In this document: in pieces, positions 18,389 to 26,271 of the stretch
Numbering within the stretch: position 1 is the first letter of the stretch
Layout: each line of letters opens with the position of its first letter
Notes under the pieces: model-generated
Databases searched by the model: none
Seen by the model: only the letters and a program-made list of their open reading frames with translations
Told to the model about the DNA's origin: nothing
Translations under genes and position numbers: made by a program
DNA from: Acholoe squamosa
Lineage: Eukaryota > Annelida > Polychaeta > Phyllodocida > Polynoidae
Reading direction: 5' to 3'
Assembly (NCBI GenBank): GCA_949317995.1
Contig: OX439050.1
Location: 3,286,001 to 3,350,000 of the forward strand
DNA length: 64,000 nt

Positions 18389-18861
18389 GCGAACATGAAA
18401 CAAAAGAACGAAGCATGAAAAGTTTAAGCAAAATAAATAATTTGATTTCAAACGGGAAAGTAGGAGCAGGAGGAATAGTTTTTACTCTTATTTTAAGCAT
18501 CGTAGTCATTATCTTAGAAACGCGTAAACAATCTATCTCCCCTTCTTTACAGAAAGGAGATGAAATATTTTTGTCTTGTACAGAAAGCGGAAATATTTAT
18601 CATAACAATGAAAAAACTCAAACTTTCCTGTCTTGTTTTGTAACTAATGTAAATCACAGAAAAACATGGACATATCCTGTCATAGGATCTTCTGTTTCTA
18701 ACCATGACTTAAAATCTACTCAAATAAATGAAAACCGAGATATTGATAACATAATGTACGAAAAAAATAATCAATTACTAACTACTATTGCAAATCAAGA
18801 ACATTTGCCCGACTCAAATGTATTCACTGAAGAAACAAAAGATCCTGAGATACTCAAATAA
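18385..18861 (+). CDS. Single-pass membrane protein of unknown function
   Basis: 158 aa from ATG 18385, which overlaps the protease stop as ATGA. An upstream in-frame ATG at 18322 lies within the protease gene and is less likely. Residues about 30-45 (IVFTLILSIVVIILE) form one transmembrane helix after a short charged N-terminus. The rest is hydrophilic with a few cysteines (C55, C73). A membrane-anchored virion or host-membrane protein is possible. I do not recognise a family. Confidence 0.6.
   Translation: MSEHETKERSMKSLSKINNLISNGKVGAGGIVFTLILSIVVIILETRKQSISPSLQKGDEIFLSCTESGNIYHNNEKTQTFLSCFVTNVNHRKTWTYPVIGSSVSNHDLKSTQINENRDIDNIMYEKNNQLLTTIANQEHLPDSNVFTEETKDPEILK
18846..18853 (+). promoter_or_regulatory. 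TGAGATAC motif before the first coiled-coil gene
   Basis: TGAGATAC (in CCTGAGATAC) lies in the last codons of the preceding gene, 84 bases before ATG 18938. A second related TGTGAGACC follows at about 18886. Confidence 0.45.
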
Positions 18862-18937
18862 TTATAAGAATGAACATCTTTCTCGTGTGAGACCTAAAAA
18901 AAATATATAAATTAAGATTATTTCTCAAGTCTTAATC

Positions 18938-19387
18938 ATGGATACAAAAGGGAACAATATGATTTTTGAAGTAAAGCGCAATGAAATACTTGAAAAAATA
19001 TGCTTACATCAAGGCACTTATATATCTCTGTTAGAAGAAGAAAGACGTGAACACATTAATATCATAAAAGAGGAAGAAAAAAATAATCTCCATCTTACTT
19101 TACAATTAAGAGAAGCACGAAATGAAAATATGAATTTAATGGCTCACAGGAAGGCATACAACTTAGCTAAAGCAGAGAGAATATATAACATCAGGAGAGG
19201 TTCTTATCCGTATGGTCGTACAGTAGCCGACGGTGATGACTCAGAAGAAGGCAGTAAAATTGTAGCAGACGGCGAAACTTGTGATGTGCCAGATTCTATG
19301 CCTTCTGATGTTTTAATGGAGACTTATAGGAATAAGCCAAACGAAGCTTTTCATTTAAATTCAGAAAAAAAACATGAAAGTGATTAA
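18938..19387 (+). CDS. Coiled-coil hypothetical protein
   Basis: 149 aa. Residues about 5-85 are strongly helical and charged, with heptad-like leucine and isoleucine spacing (ILEKICLHQG, LLEEERREHINIIKEEE, LTLQLREARNENMNL), which suggests a coiled coil. The C-terminal part is acidic and unstructured, with two AD-G(D/E) phrases. No family was recognised. It is an orphan gene of the accessory module and has its own TGAGAT motif. Confidence 0.55.
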   Translation: MDTKGNNMIFEVKRNEILEKICLHQGTYISLLEEERREHINIIKEEEKNNLHLTLQLREARNENMNLMAHRKAYNLAKAERIYNIRRGSYPYGRTVADGDDSEEGSKIVADGETCDVPDSMPSDVLMETYRNKPNEAFHLNSEKKHESD

Positions 19388-19403
19388 GAAATAAAAACAT
19401 AGA

Positions 19404-19411
19404 TGAGATAA
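19404..19411 (+). promoter_or_regulatory. TGAGATAA motif before the second coiled-coil gene
   Basis: TGAGATAA ends 46 bases before ATG 19458. Confidence 0.5.
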
Positions 19412-19457
19412 GTGAACAAACATACTTTATGTGAACATTGATCTGCGTCAAAGTAAC

Positions 19458-19706
19458 ATGAACAGTTATTCTGATTGGAAGCCTTCGCTAGAAGACGGGG
19501 TGTGTCCTGATTGCATACATAAGATAGAAACCCTTGAAGAAACAAGAAAAAGGCAACAAAACCAATTTCGCATTCTTAGAGCAGAGAGAAAAAAGAATCA
19601 AGAAATAATAAAATCTTTAGGAAACAAAAATAATATTCTTGTGCAACGAATCACAGAAAAACAAGAGAAACTTTTGTCTGGCTTCATGAGCAGAACACTA
19701 CGCTGA
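19458..19706 (+). CDS. Short coiled-coil protein with a CxxC pair
   Basis: 82 aa from ATG 19458; the frame is open from 19431, but with GTG. After a short N-terminus comes a CPDC pair at about 18-21, then a continuous charged helix with leucine/isoleucine spacing to residue 75. It resembles the preceding coiled-coil gene in style but not in sequence. The following gene starts one base after the stop (TGATATG), so the two are probably on one transcript. Confidence 0.55.
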   Translation: MNSYSDWKPSLEDGVCPDCIHKIETLEETRKRQQNQFRILRAERKKNQEIIKSLGNKNNILVQRITEKQEKLLSGFMSRTLR

Positions 19707-19707
19707 T

Positions 19708-20355
19708 ATGGGAAAGTACACTTTTAAAATAAAAAAACTGTTGAAACACACAAACTGGGAAGACGATATAGCCATTAAATACATAAAATCTAAAAAAGAA
19801 AAAATAACTTGCAACAATTCTTTCTTGAAACTTCTCTTGCAACATTTCGAACAGGTTTTAAGGCATAGACAAATGATATGTTTCACTTTTTACCTTTTAG
19901 AAAACGTATTTGACAAAAAAGATAAAATGTGTTTAACAGAACGAATAATGGTGCATGACTTATCTAAGTTTTCAATGAGAGAAGCCATAGGTTACACCTT
20001 TAAGTTCCATACTAAAAATGGACCAAAAAATTCTCAAGAAAAAACAACTTGGGAAAATGCTTTATTTCATCACTATGAAAACAATGATCATCATCCTGAA
20101 TATTACAGAGAAGGAAATATGAGAAAATATGCTTTAATTGAAAGTGTGATAGACATGTTAGCTTGTCATGCAGAACGAGATCTGAAGCCAGAAGAAATAA
20201 ATGTTCATGGTATTTTAGACGGAGATCTTTCTATCACCAATTTTTTGGACATAAATCCAATATACTTAGAAAGATATACTGAAGAAGATAAAGAAAAAGT
20301 GAAAGAATATCTGTCTTCGTGGAAAGATATTTTGTCTTGCAACTTATCTAAATAA
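19708..20355 (+). CDS. DUF5662-like protein, possible HD-type metal hydrolase
   Basis: 215 aa. The pattern of conserved polar residues fits the DUF5662 family known from phages and large DNA viruses: H53 in VLRHRQ, HDLSKFS at 83-89, W115 followed by HHYENNDHHPEYY at 121-133, and ESVIDML at 145-151. The spaced His/Asp residues suggest a metal centre like the HD superfamily. The substrate is unknown. It follows the small coiled-coil gene without a gap and may be expressed with it and the small membrane protein behind it. The assignment is by motif order from memory and needs a profile search. Confidence 0.65.
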   Translation: MGKYTFKIKKLLKHTNWEDDIAIKYIKSKKEKITCNNSFLKLLLQHFEQVLRHRQMICFTFYLLENVFDKKDKMCLTERIMVHDLSKFSMREAIGYTFKFHTKNGPKNSQEKTTWENALFHHYENNDHHPEYYREGNMRKYALIESVIDMLACHAERDLKPEEINVHGILDGDLSITNFLDINPIYLERYTEEDKEKVKEYLSSWKDILSCNLSK

Positions 20356-20361
20356 AAAAAA

Positions 20362-20577
20362 ATGATTAAAAAGAAAAATATTGATAGTCTTAAAATATAT
20401 AAATTTTTTTTGTTTTTGTTTCTTTTGTTTTGTTCTACATATGGATTCATGAGCGTTATATACTATTTCATATATGGATTAATAACTACTATAATCTTTT
20501 ATCCTGTTTTCTTTTCTTCTATGTCATTATGTCTATTTATGCTTAGTATACATTTACCCGATATACCTTTTTTGTAA
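20362..20577 (+). CDS. Small two-helix membrane protein
   Basis: 71 aa. After a lysine-rich start, residues about 14-36 and 38-62 form two hydrophobic helices rich in phenylalanine and leucine. It begins six bases after the preceding stop and has no motif of its own. Small hydrophobic proteins of this kind in viral accessory regions may be viroporins or anchors. That is speculation; no family was recognised. Confidence 0.5.
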   Translation: MIKKKNIDSLKIYKFFLFLFLLFCSTYGFMSVIYYFIYGLITTIIFYPVFFSSMSLCLFMLSIHLPDIPFL

Positions 20578-20603
20578 CAGTCTGGAACTTAATTTTACTT
20601 CCT

Positions 20604-20611
20604 TGAGATAA
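20604..20611 (+). promoter_or_regulatory. TGAGATAA motif before the death-domain gene
   Basis: TGAGATAA (in CCTTGAGATAAAATATAAG) lies in the intergenic gap but 151 bases before ATG 20763, farther than for the other genes. Confidence 0.4.
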
Positions 20612-20762
20612 AATATAAGCCTCATGTTAAGAGCATCTAAAGTTCTTCATAAGTACATATTGTTGAGGAAGTACATGTGTTATTTAAATCATTGGTCTAT
20701 GTATTTTTGATTTATTTCTTTTCCTACTTTTGATTGTCACTCTAATCCTTTGAAGGTAAAAA

Positions 20763-21368
20763 ATGCCTTTACCTACTTATTACTTTCAAGATGATTTAGG
20801 ATATTCAGATATCTTTCTTCAAAAAATCTCTGTATCGTTAGCACGTCAATGGATGACCTTAGGAGTATATCTTGGCATCCCTCATGCTAAACTTGAAAGC
20901 ATGAACAAGACGAAAACTCCAACTGCTATGGGCATAGAGATGCTGAATAAATGGTGGAGAGAAGTTCCTTACTACTTACGAACAGAAGAACTGATGAAAA
21001 GTTTAAAGGAAAACCACAGAATAGACTTAGTGGAATTAACTGAAAATTTCTTCAAAGAAAAAAAACTAGAAGAGTATGACGTGGAATCGACCTCCGTGCA
21101 AATGTATTTCAGCTTATTGAGTGAAAAAATGTCAAGAGACTGGAAGGACATAGCTACATATCTACATATCACGTCTGACGAAAGAAGAACAATATCGTCC
21201 CAGCCCGAACAAGACATAGCTCAATTAACCTTCAATGTCTTAAAAATGTGGCAAAGATCTAAGTACAGTGCTACTCATCAACTGATGAAAGCAGTATACG
21301 ACATGAAAAGAAATGATGTGCTAAACATGATATTCCTTGAATTCGATAAAAGAACAGGAACAAACTGA
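20763..21368 (+). CDS. Tandem death-domain protein
   Basis: 201 aa, composed almost wholly of two death-fold repeats. The first (about 17-97) has SLARQWMTLGVYLGIP and a MLNKWW helix. The second (about 115-193) has LSEKMSRDWKDIATYLHI and VLKMWQRSKYSATH. Both show the typical tryptophan of helix 2, the 'W..la..L.i....' pattern and the helix 4 'mL..W' signature. Death domains of this type assemble by homotypic contacts in apoptosis and Toll/IMD/NF-kB signalling. An element-encoded copy with no enzyme part could act as a decoy or adaptor. It has its own promoter-type gap with a TGAGATAA motif. The identification is from motifs by eye; which death-fold subfamily (DD, DED or CARD) is less certain. 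Confidence 0.75.
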   Translation: MPLPTYYFQDDLGYSDIFLQKISVSLARQWMTLGVYLGIPHAKLESMNKTKTPTAMGIEMLNKWWREVPYYLRTEELMKSLKENHRIDLVELTENFFKEKKLEEYDVESTSVQMYFSLLSEKMSRDWKDIATYLHITSDERRTISSQPEQDIAQLTFNVLKMWQRSKYSATHQLMKAVYDMKRNDVLNMIFLEFDKRTGTN

Positions 21369-21457
21369 AAATGAAAAACTGTCTTTACACATGTGACAAT
21401 CAAAATAAAATCATATAAAAAATTATTTCATTTTGTTTGTTTGGTTATTTACTTACT

Positions 21458-21465
21458 TGAGAATC
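21458..21465 (+). promoter_or_regulatory. TGAGAATC variant motif before the dUTPase-like gene
   Basis: TGAGAATC (in ACTTGAGAATCAT) ends 43 bases before ATG 21509. It differs from the consensus in the sixth base. Confidence 0.35.
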
Positions 21466-21508
21466 ATAATAATAGGCATCACATCATGTCATATAAAACT
21501 GAACGAAA

Positions 21509-21988
21509 ATGTCTGTTCTAAAATACAGTAAAATAGCAGGTTCCTTCTCTCCTACTGAAGAGGAAAATAACATAGGGATTCAAATGTACAGTTCATATGA
21601 CCATACTGTTCCTAATAATACAGCATGTACAATTACAACAGAAGTTAAACTTGCTATCCCTAAAGGTTATTATGGTATAATTTTACCTCTATGCAAATCA
21701 AGAAAACATAACTTTGTGTTAATCAACCAAAAAATAATAGACGAAGATTACAGAGGGTATATTACCATTGTTTTATTTAACTTCGGAGAAGAAGACCTAA
21801 AAATAAAAAGTGGTGATGCTGTTGCACGACTTGTTTTACAAAAAATTTATCCTATAAAATTAGAAGAACGTTCTAAGCTTGAAAACACTGAAAAAGGTGA
21901 AAAAATCTCTCAATTAGCTTACAGCAAAATATATGAAGAAATTTACAATGAAAATCTTAAATATTACAGCAAAGATCGTCTTAAATGA
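21509..21988 (+). CDS. Degenerate dUTPase-like protein, probably not catalytic
   Basis: 159 aa with the trimeric dUTPase fold order. Motif III (IIDEDYRG at 76-83) and motif IV (GDAVARLVLQ at 102-111) are kept. Motif I reads GIQMYSS, with the usual Asp replaced. Motif II, normally P-x-SGLA, is PLCKSRKHNF. The glycine-rich motif V at the C-terminus is missing. It therefore looks like a non-enzymatic paralogue of the intact dUTPase 75 bases downstream. Non-catalytic dUTPase-derived proteins with signalling or regulatory roles are known from herpesviruses and adenoviruses. A similar role here is inference. Confidence 0.8.
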   Translation: MSVLKYSKIAGSFSPTEEENNIGIQMYSSYDHTVPNNTACTITTEVKLAIPKGYYGIILPLCKSRKHNFVLINQKIIDEDYRGYITIVLFNFGEEDLKIKSGDAVARLVLQKIYPIKLEERSKLENTEKGEKISQLAYSKIYEEIYNENLKYYSKDRLK

Positions 21989-22062
21989 ACTAAAACAAAG
22001 AAAACATCTCTGTGAATAGCGTTATATTAAACAACAAAACAACTGAAATAACGTTCAGCAAA

Positions 22063-22839
22063 ATGGCGCGTTGTCAAGATTCTTTCTATATTACTCTTGT
22101 AAAAGACAAACCAAATACACTGTTAGTAACAACATGTAAAAAATCTGCTTTACTGCCTGCCTCACCTATTCTCCAACCTATTATGCATTATGTTAAAGCA
22201 TCAACAAAAGCATTGAAGCCAACCAGATCCACAAAAAAATCTGCAGGGTTTGATTTATATAGTGCTTATGATTATATTATTCCTGCTAAAGAAAAAAAAT
22301 TGGTACAAACTGATATAATACTTTGCATACCTGCAGGATGCTATGGTCGCATAGCACCAAAATCAGGACTTGCTCTTAATCATTTCATTGATGTAGGAGC
22401 AGGGGTAATAGATGAAGACTACAGGGGAAAAATTGGTGTTTTGCTGTTTAATTTTGGAAATGAGGTCTTCGAAATAAAACATGGAGATCAAATAGCTCAA
22501 ATAATATTAGAAAAAATTCTCATCCCTGAGCTAGAAGAAGTATATACACCTGATAAAACCGAAAGAAATGATCAAGGTTTTGGATCAGGCAAAAAGATAT
22601 CTGCTTCATTGAAAGAAAAAAACGACTATGAAGAAAGTGATTCTGGAGAAAGTGACTCGTCTGAAGAATCAGATATAGAACAATCTCATTTAGCTGATGA
22701 AACGTCGTCTGAAGAACAAGAATTTTATTCGGCGGAAGAAGAACCAACTGATGAAAAAGGTTCTCATGAAATCGACCCCTCCGAAAATGAATTAATGTCT
22801 TTAGAGGAATTCTTAAAGTTGATTCTAACAAAGAACTAG
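22063..22839 (+). CDS. dut: dUTP diphosphatase with acidic C-terminal extension
   Basis: 258 aa from ATG 22063; the frame is open from 22012 but starts there with GTG. All five dUTPase motifs are present: AGFDLYS (61-67), PKSGLA (99-104), GAGVIDEDYRG (112-122), GDQIAQII (141-148) and the glycine-rich ERNDQGFGSG (167-176). The trimeric enzyme hydrolyses dUTP to dUMP, keeping uracil out of viral DNA, which matters for a virus replicating in non-dividing cells. The 80-residue tail is rich in Glu, Ser and Asp, and is not needed for catalysis. It lies next to a degenerate paralogue, suggesting duplication or separate capture. No full TGAGAT motif precedes it, so it may share the upstream transcript. 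Confidence 0.95.
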   Translation: MARCQDSFYITLVKDKPNTLLVTTCKKSALLPASPILQPIMHYVKASTKALKPTRSTKKSAGFDLYSAYDYIIPAKEKKLVQTDIILCIPAGCYGRIAPKSGLALNHFIDVGAGVIDEDYRGKIGVLLFNFGNEVFEIKHGDQIAQIILEKILIPELEEVYTPDKTERNDQGFGSGKKISASLKEKNDYEESDSGESDSSEESDIEQSHLADETSSEEQEFYSAEEEPTDEKGSHEIDPSENELMSLEEFLKLILTKN

Positions 22840-23100
22840 GTGGCGAAAATTTACTATGGTATTGGTTCAATGAATCACATTATTCATGAAGATTCCAATT
22901 ATGTTATTCATTGTTATTGTAACTCATTCTCCGCCTCTCTATTCATAAACGATAAAGGAATAAATTGGATTATCTGTTGGATTGTCTGACTATATGATAT
23001 GTCTCAAAAAGAACAATAAAGAAAAAATAAAAATATTATGACTTCTCGTTTCACTTGCAATCTACATTTTCTCAAAAATACAGGTCTTTTCTGGATTCTA
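22840..23100. other. Right-end spacer of the element
   Basis: No gene. AT-rich sequence with an AATAAAG and AATAAAAAT cluster near 23015-23035 that could serve as polyadenylation signals for the dUTPase transcript. It ends with a copy of GGTCTTTTCTGGATT at about 23083. Confidence 0.5.
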
Positions 23101-23318
23101 AATATATCTATAAACGACCTCTTTTATAGATAAATTAAATATATCTATAAACGACCTCTTTTATAGATAATTTAAATATATCTATAAACGACCTCTTTTA
23201 TAAATAAATTAAATATATCTATAAACGACCTCTTTTATAGATAAATTAAATATATCTATAAACGACCTCTTTTATAGATAAATTAAATATATCTATAAAC
23301 GACCTCTTTTATAAATAA
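23101..23318. repeat. Six tandem 36-37-bp units, each able to form a hairpin
   Basis: Six near-identical units. Each has the stem TATCTATAAA, the loop CGACCTCT, and the reverse-complement stem TTTATAGATA (for example 23105-23132). Units 3 and 6 carry TTTATAAATA in the right arm. The loop contains ACCTCT, the complement of the AGAGGT core iterated at the left of the element. The position at the right end suits a replication, packaging or terminal function. Confidence 0.9.
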
Positions 23319-23356
23319 TCTAAAAATAGGAGGTCTTCTCTGGATAATCCAAATAT

Positions 23357-23393
23357 GATGGTCTTTTCTGGATAATATTCAGAAAAGACCATC
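23357..23393. other. Perfect inverted repeat, 14-bp arms
   Basis: GATGGTCTTTTCTG and CAGAAAAGACCATC are exact reverse complements separated by GATAATATT. The arm contains GGTCTTTTCTGGAT, which also occurs at about 23083 and, as GGTCTTCTCTGGAT, at about 23332. A hairpin or protein-binding palindrome close to the end of the element. Confidence 0.9.
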
Positions 23394-23539
23394 TATTATA
23401 CTACTCATGTGTCTGGTTGCATTGGTTGGTTACAGGACCTCCCACTAGGTGGCCTTACATGTCCAAATTCTTCAATGCCACTATGTCTTAGGATCTTACT
23501 GTGAGCTGGAACAATCCTGGTCACAAAAGCGAAATAACA

Positions 23540-24115
23540 AATGAATTCGAATGGTGAATTAATGAGTGAGTGAGTGAATGAATCTATAAATGAATGAATG
23601 AGTGGGTGAATGAGTGAATGAATTAATGAATGGATGGGTGAATGAGTGAGTGAGTTAATGAATGAGTGGGTGAATGAGTGAATGAATTAATGAATGAATG
23701 AGTGAATGAGTGAGTGAGTGAGTTAATCAATGAGTGAGTGAGTGAACCAATAAATCAGTAAATGAATGAATGATCTAATTAATTGATGAGAGAGTAAATC
23801 AATGACTGAACTTGACCTGTTAGCTCCAGAATAAATACATTAAAAGAAAGTGATTGAATAAATGAATGCCAATGAATCATTGATTGAGTGAATCAATGAA
23901 TAAACAAATGCATGAATGAATGAACAGATGAATGACTGAGTGAGTGAATGAAATAACGGATGAAAGAATGAATGACAGGTTGTGTGGATGAATGATGATT
24001 GAATGGATGAACAGGTGAATGGATGAATGAATGAGTTCATGGATGATTGAGTGAATGAATGAGTGAAGTATACAAATAGAAGAACGGGTAAATGAATAAA
24101 GCTATATAAGAATCT
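23540..24115. repeat. Degenerate GAAT/GAGT simple repeat
   Basis: Long imperfect tetranucleotide repeat of the type TGAATGAGTGAG. This is host-like sequence after the element and no gene is present. Confidence 0.95.
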
Positions 24116-24830
24116 CATAGCCTGGGTATATACAATTGTGTCTCTCGAAAGATGAAATGATATCTAACAAATAAAGAAAAAAAATGCAGTTGCTTACAAC
24201 ATATTACAAATACAGGTTCACCACCTATAGCTTATCTTTGGTGCTTTGGACATTGCTCTTGAAGGAATGTTTTCCTTCCTTATAGATCTACTATTGTTCA
24301 CTGTCAGGGCCCTATCAGTCTTCTGTGAAGATTAATAAAAGTTCCACTTTTTCCCAGCTCTTCTTCATTTCCGCTGACACTTATAAATAGCCTGCTCTCC
24401 AACCCGTTAGGTTTCATATAATGTGTTGCTCAGACAGTCTGCATAGATTAATAACCTGGTATCGAGAAAAATACCCTTCATATTATTCCCGGGAGTAGAG
24501 CTGCATATCGAAAAGTGATCGATCCCTTATATCCTCGTATATCACCCACGATGTCATCTCAACCTGAATACCATCTGACGCTGAGCTATGGTAACCATGA
24601 CAACCAGTGCCATATTGGATATGGTAGGAGCTGAGGTCATCCATCAAAGGGTTTGTCATTGGACATTGGGAACATGGGGGGGGGGTAATATGTGAAATAA
24701 AATACTAACATTCATATTAATAATAAAAGTGTGAGGCAATACTTTATATAAGATGTTGATATTGGGGTAATAGTGAAAGTACATATCTAGAAAAGTATCT
24801 TATCATAATAAGATGCAGCACCAATGGTAC
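24116..24830. other. Host-like non-coding DNA
   Basis: Nothing recognised beyond short G runs near 24676. Confidence 0.4.
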
Positions 24831-24836
24831 TAGACC

Positions 24837-26073
24837 GGGGACGGCAGAACCATTGAAAAGTTGGAGGGGGGCAAGGCTCAGATATTTTGCCCATGGTGGG
24901 GGGGGAGGGGTACAAGGATTAATGGGGGGTGTAGCTTTGAACTTTGTAGAATTGTACCTGTCATGTCCAGACAGAGAAAAAGTGAGACATTAAAAGAGGA
25001 AATGATTCATACTAAAGATGTAAAGAGAATTTAGGTCGATTTTTTTTTATAAAAGTAAATAAGGAAAGGGGGTCTGGGGGTACCCCCAAGAAAGATTTTG
25101 AAAACTGTGAGGCAAAAAGCTGTATTTTAGAGCTTTCTGAGGATAGCTGACATCTTCTTTAGCCCCTGTATAAAGATGTTTCTACAAGGCAATACTCCTT
25201 CAAGGCTCATCAAAAGTGAGGCATACGGAATTGACAAGCAAAGTGAGCCCCAGAAAAACAAATTGAATTTTGAAGGGCATTTGGTGTATTCTGGTGCATC
25301 TTGAGAGAAGACTGATTCATGATTTAACAACCACTGCTTAATGGTTGGTTTATTAATTCATTTTCCCCCTTACATCCCCTCTCTCTTGCCAAGTGAGTAA
25401 CAGACCTTTGAAATCTAGACATTCTAGACATTTGATAGGCTGCTCTAGTCCAATGAAGAGTTGAGGGTGGGGTGACATTAGGGTGTCTAGATGGGGGGTC
25501 CCTATGTCCCAAGTGCCCATGTCCCTGTGTCGAATTTAAGAAATGCCCATGTTCCTGTGTCAAATTTAAGAAACTCCCCATGTCTCATGTCACTAAGCCC
25601 AAAAAGGCCCATGTCGCCATGTCGATTTTAGGGGTCTACAGCCCCACACTACGGGTGGTGCAATGGTGAGACCAGGAGTTGAGAGTGGGGCGACACTATA
25701 GTTGGTGTTTTGTAATTGTTGTCTTGCCCTAAGGAGGGTATAGAAAAAAATATATACTATATGCGGTGCAATGGTGAGATCAGAAGTGTGGGCAGGGTGA
25801 GACTGATCAAAGGTTGTGGAATGCTGACATGACGACAGCTGCCCAGGCCTGCCTGCAAACATACCCCCTCCTCTTACAAATTTTTTGAAATTTTAGAAAT
25901 GATTTGTTTAATTCTAGATTGAAAGCATTTCAATGGTACAGAATATCATCCTAAAATGTCAATATATTTCTGGAAAAAGTTGGGGGGGCAAAGACATAGT
26001 CTTGCCCCCCCCCCAACATAGAAGTTGGGGGGCACATACCCCCCTGCCCCCCCCCCCAGTTCTGCCGCCCCTG
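24837..26073. mobile_element. Possible TIR-bounded non-autonomous DNA transposon
   Basis: The left edge GGGGACGGCAGAAC (24837) and the right edge, ending GTTCTGCCGCCCCTG (26073), are inverted relatives; the right arm read in reverse starts CAGGGGCGGCAG, like hAT-type ends. Both edges are flanked by TAGACC (24831-24836 and 26074-26079), a possible 6-bp target duplication. Inside are G-rich stretches, a phrase around CCCATGTCCCTGTGTC repeated near 25516-25610, and a duplicated segment around GTGCAATGGTGAGA (about 25659 and 25767). No transposase remains. hAT elements make 8-bp duplications, so the class is uncertain. Confidence 0.45.
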
Positions 26074-26271
26074 TAGACCAGTCACGATTACGGCCCGTTC
26101 AGTACCATAGTCAGAATGTGCCACACACTGGTATTGTGACCATCTATAACCCACATAAAGCGCCAGGTGGTTGATTCCTAACTTTGAAAGAATGTTCTTT
26201 TATTGAAACAATCAGATTGATATGGTCGATTCATACTGAGAATAATACTTTCATTGAAACAAAAATCTTTC

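Larger units (their letters stand above)
2300..23420 (+). mobile_element. Polinton/Maverick-type (adintovirus-like) integrated element
   Basis: The block carries the Polinton hallmark set on one strand: protein-primed DNA polymerase B, retrovirus-type integrase, FtsK/HerA-type packaging ATPase, adenain-like cysteine protease, double-jelly-roll major capsid protein and a penton-like candidate. It is markedly AT-rich compared with the DNA after about 24 kb. Genes are separated by a few to about 150 bases, apart from a 3-kb repeat array after the first gene. Most frames are intact and only the integrase is visibly frameshifted, which suggests a fairly recent insertion. The boundaries given are approximate because I found no terminal inverted repeats or target-site duplication. 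Confidence 0.9.

Noticed and set aside
23840..24118. Minus-strand 92-codon ORF
   Set aside because: It is a translation of the GAAT-type simple repeat.
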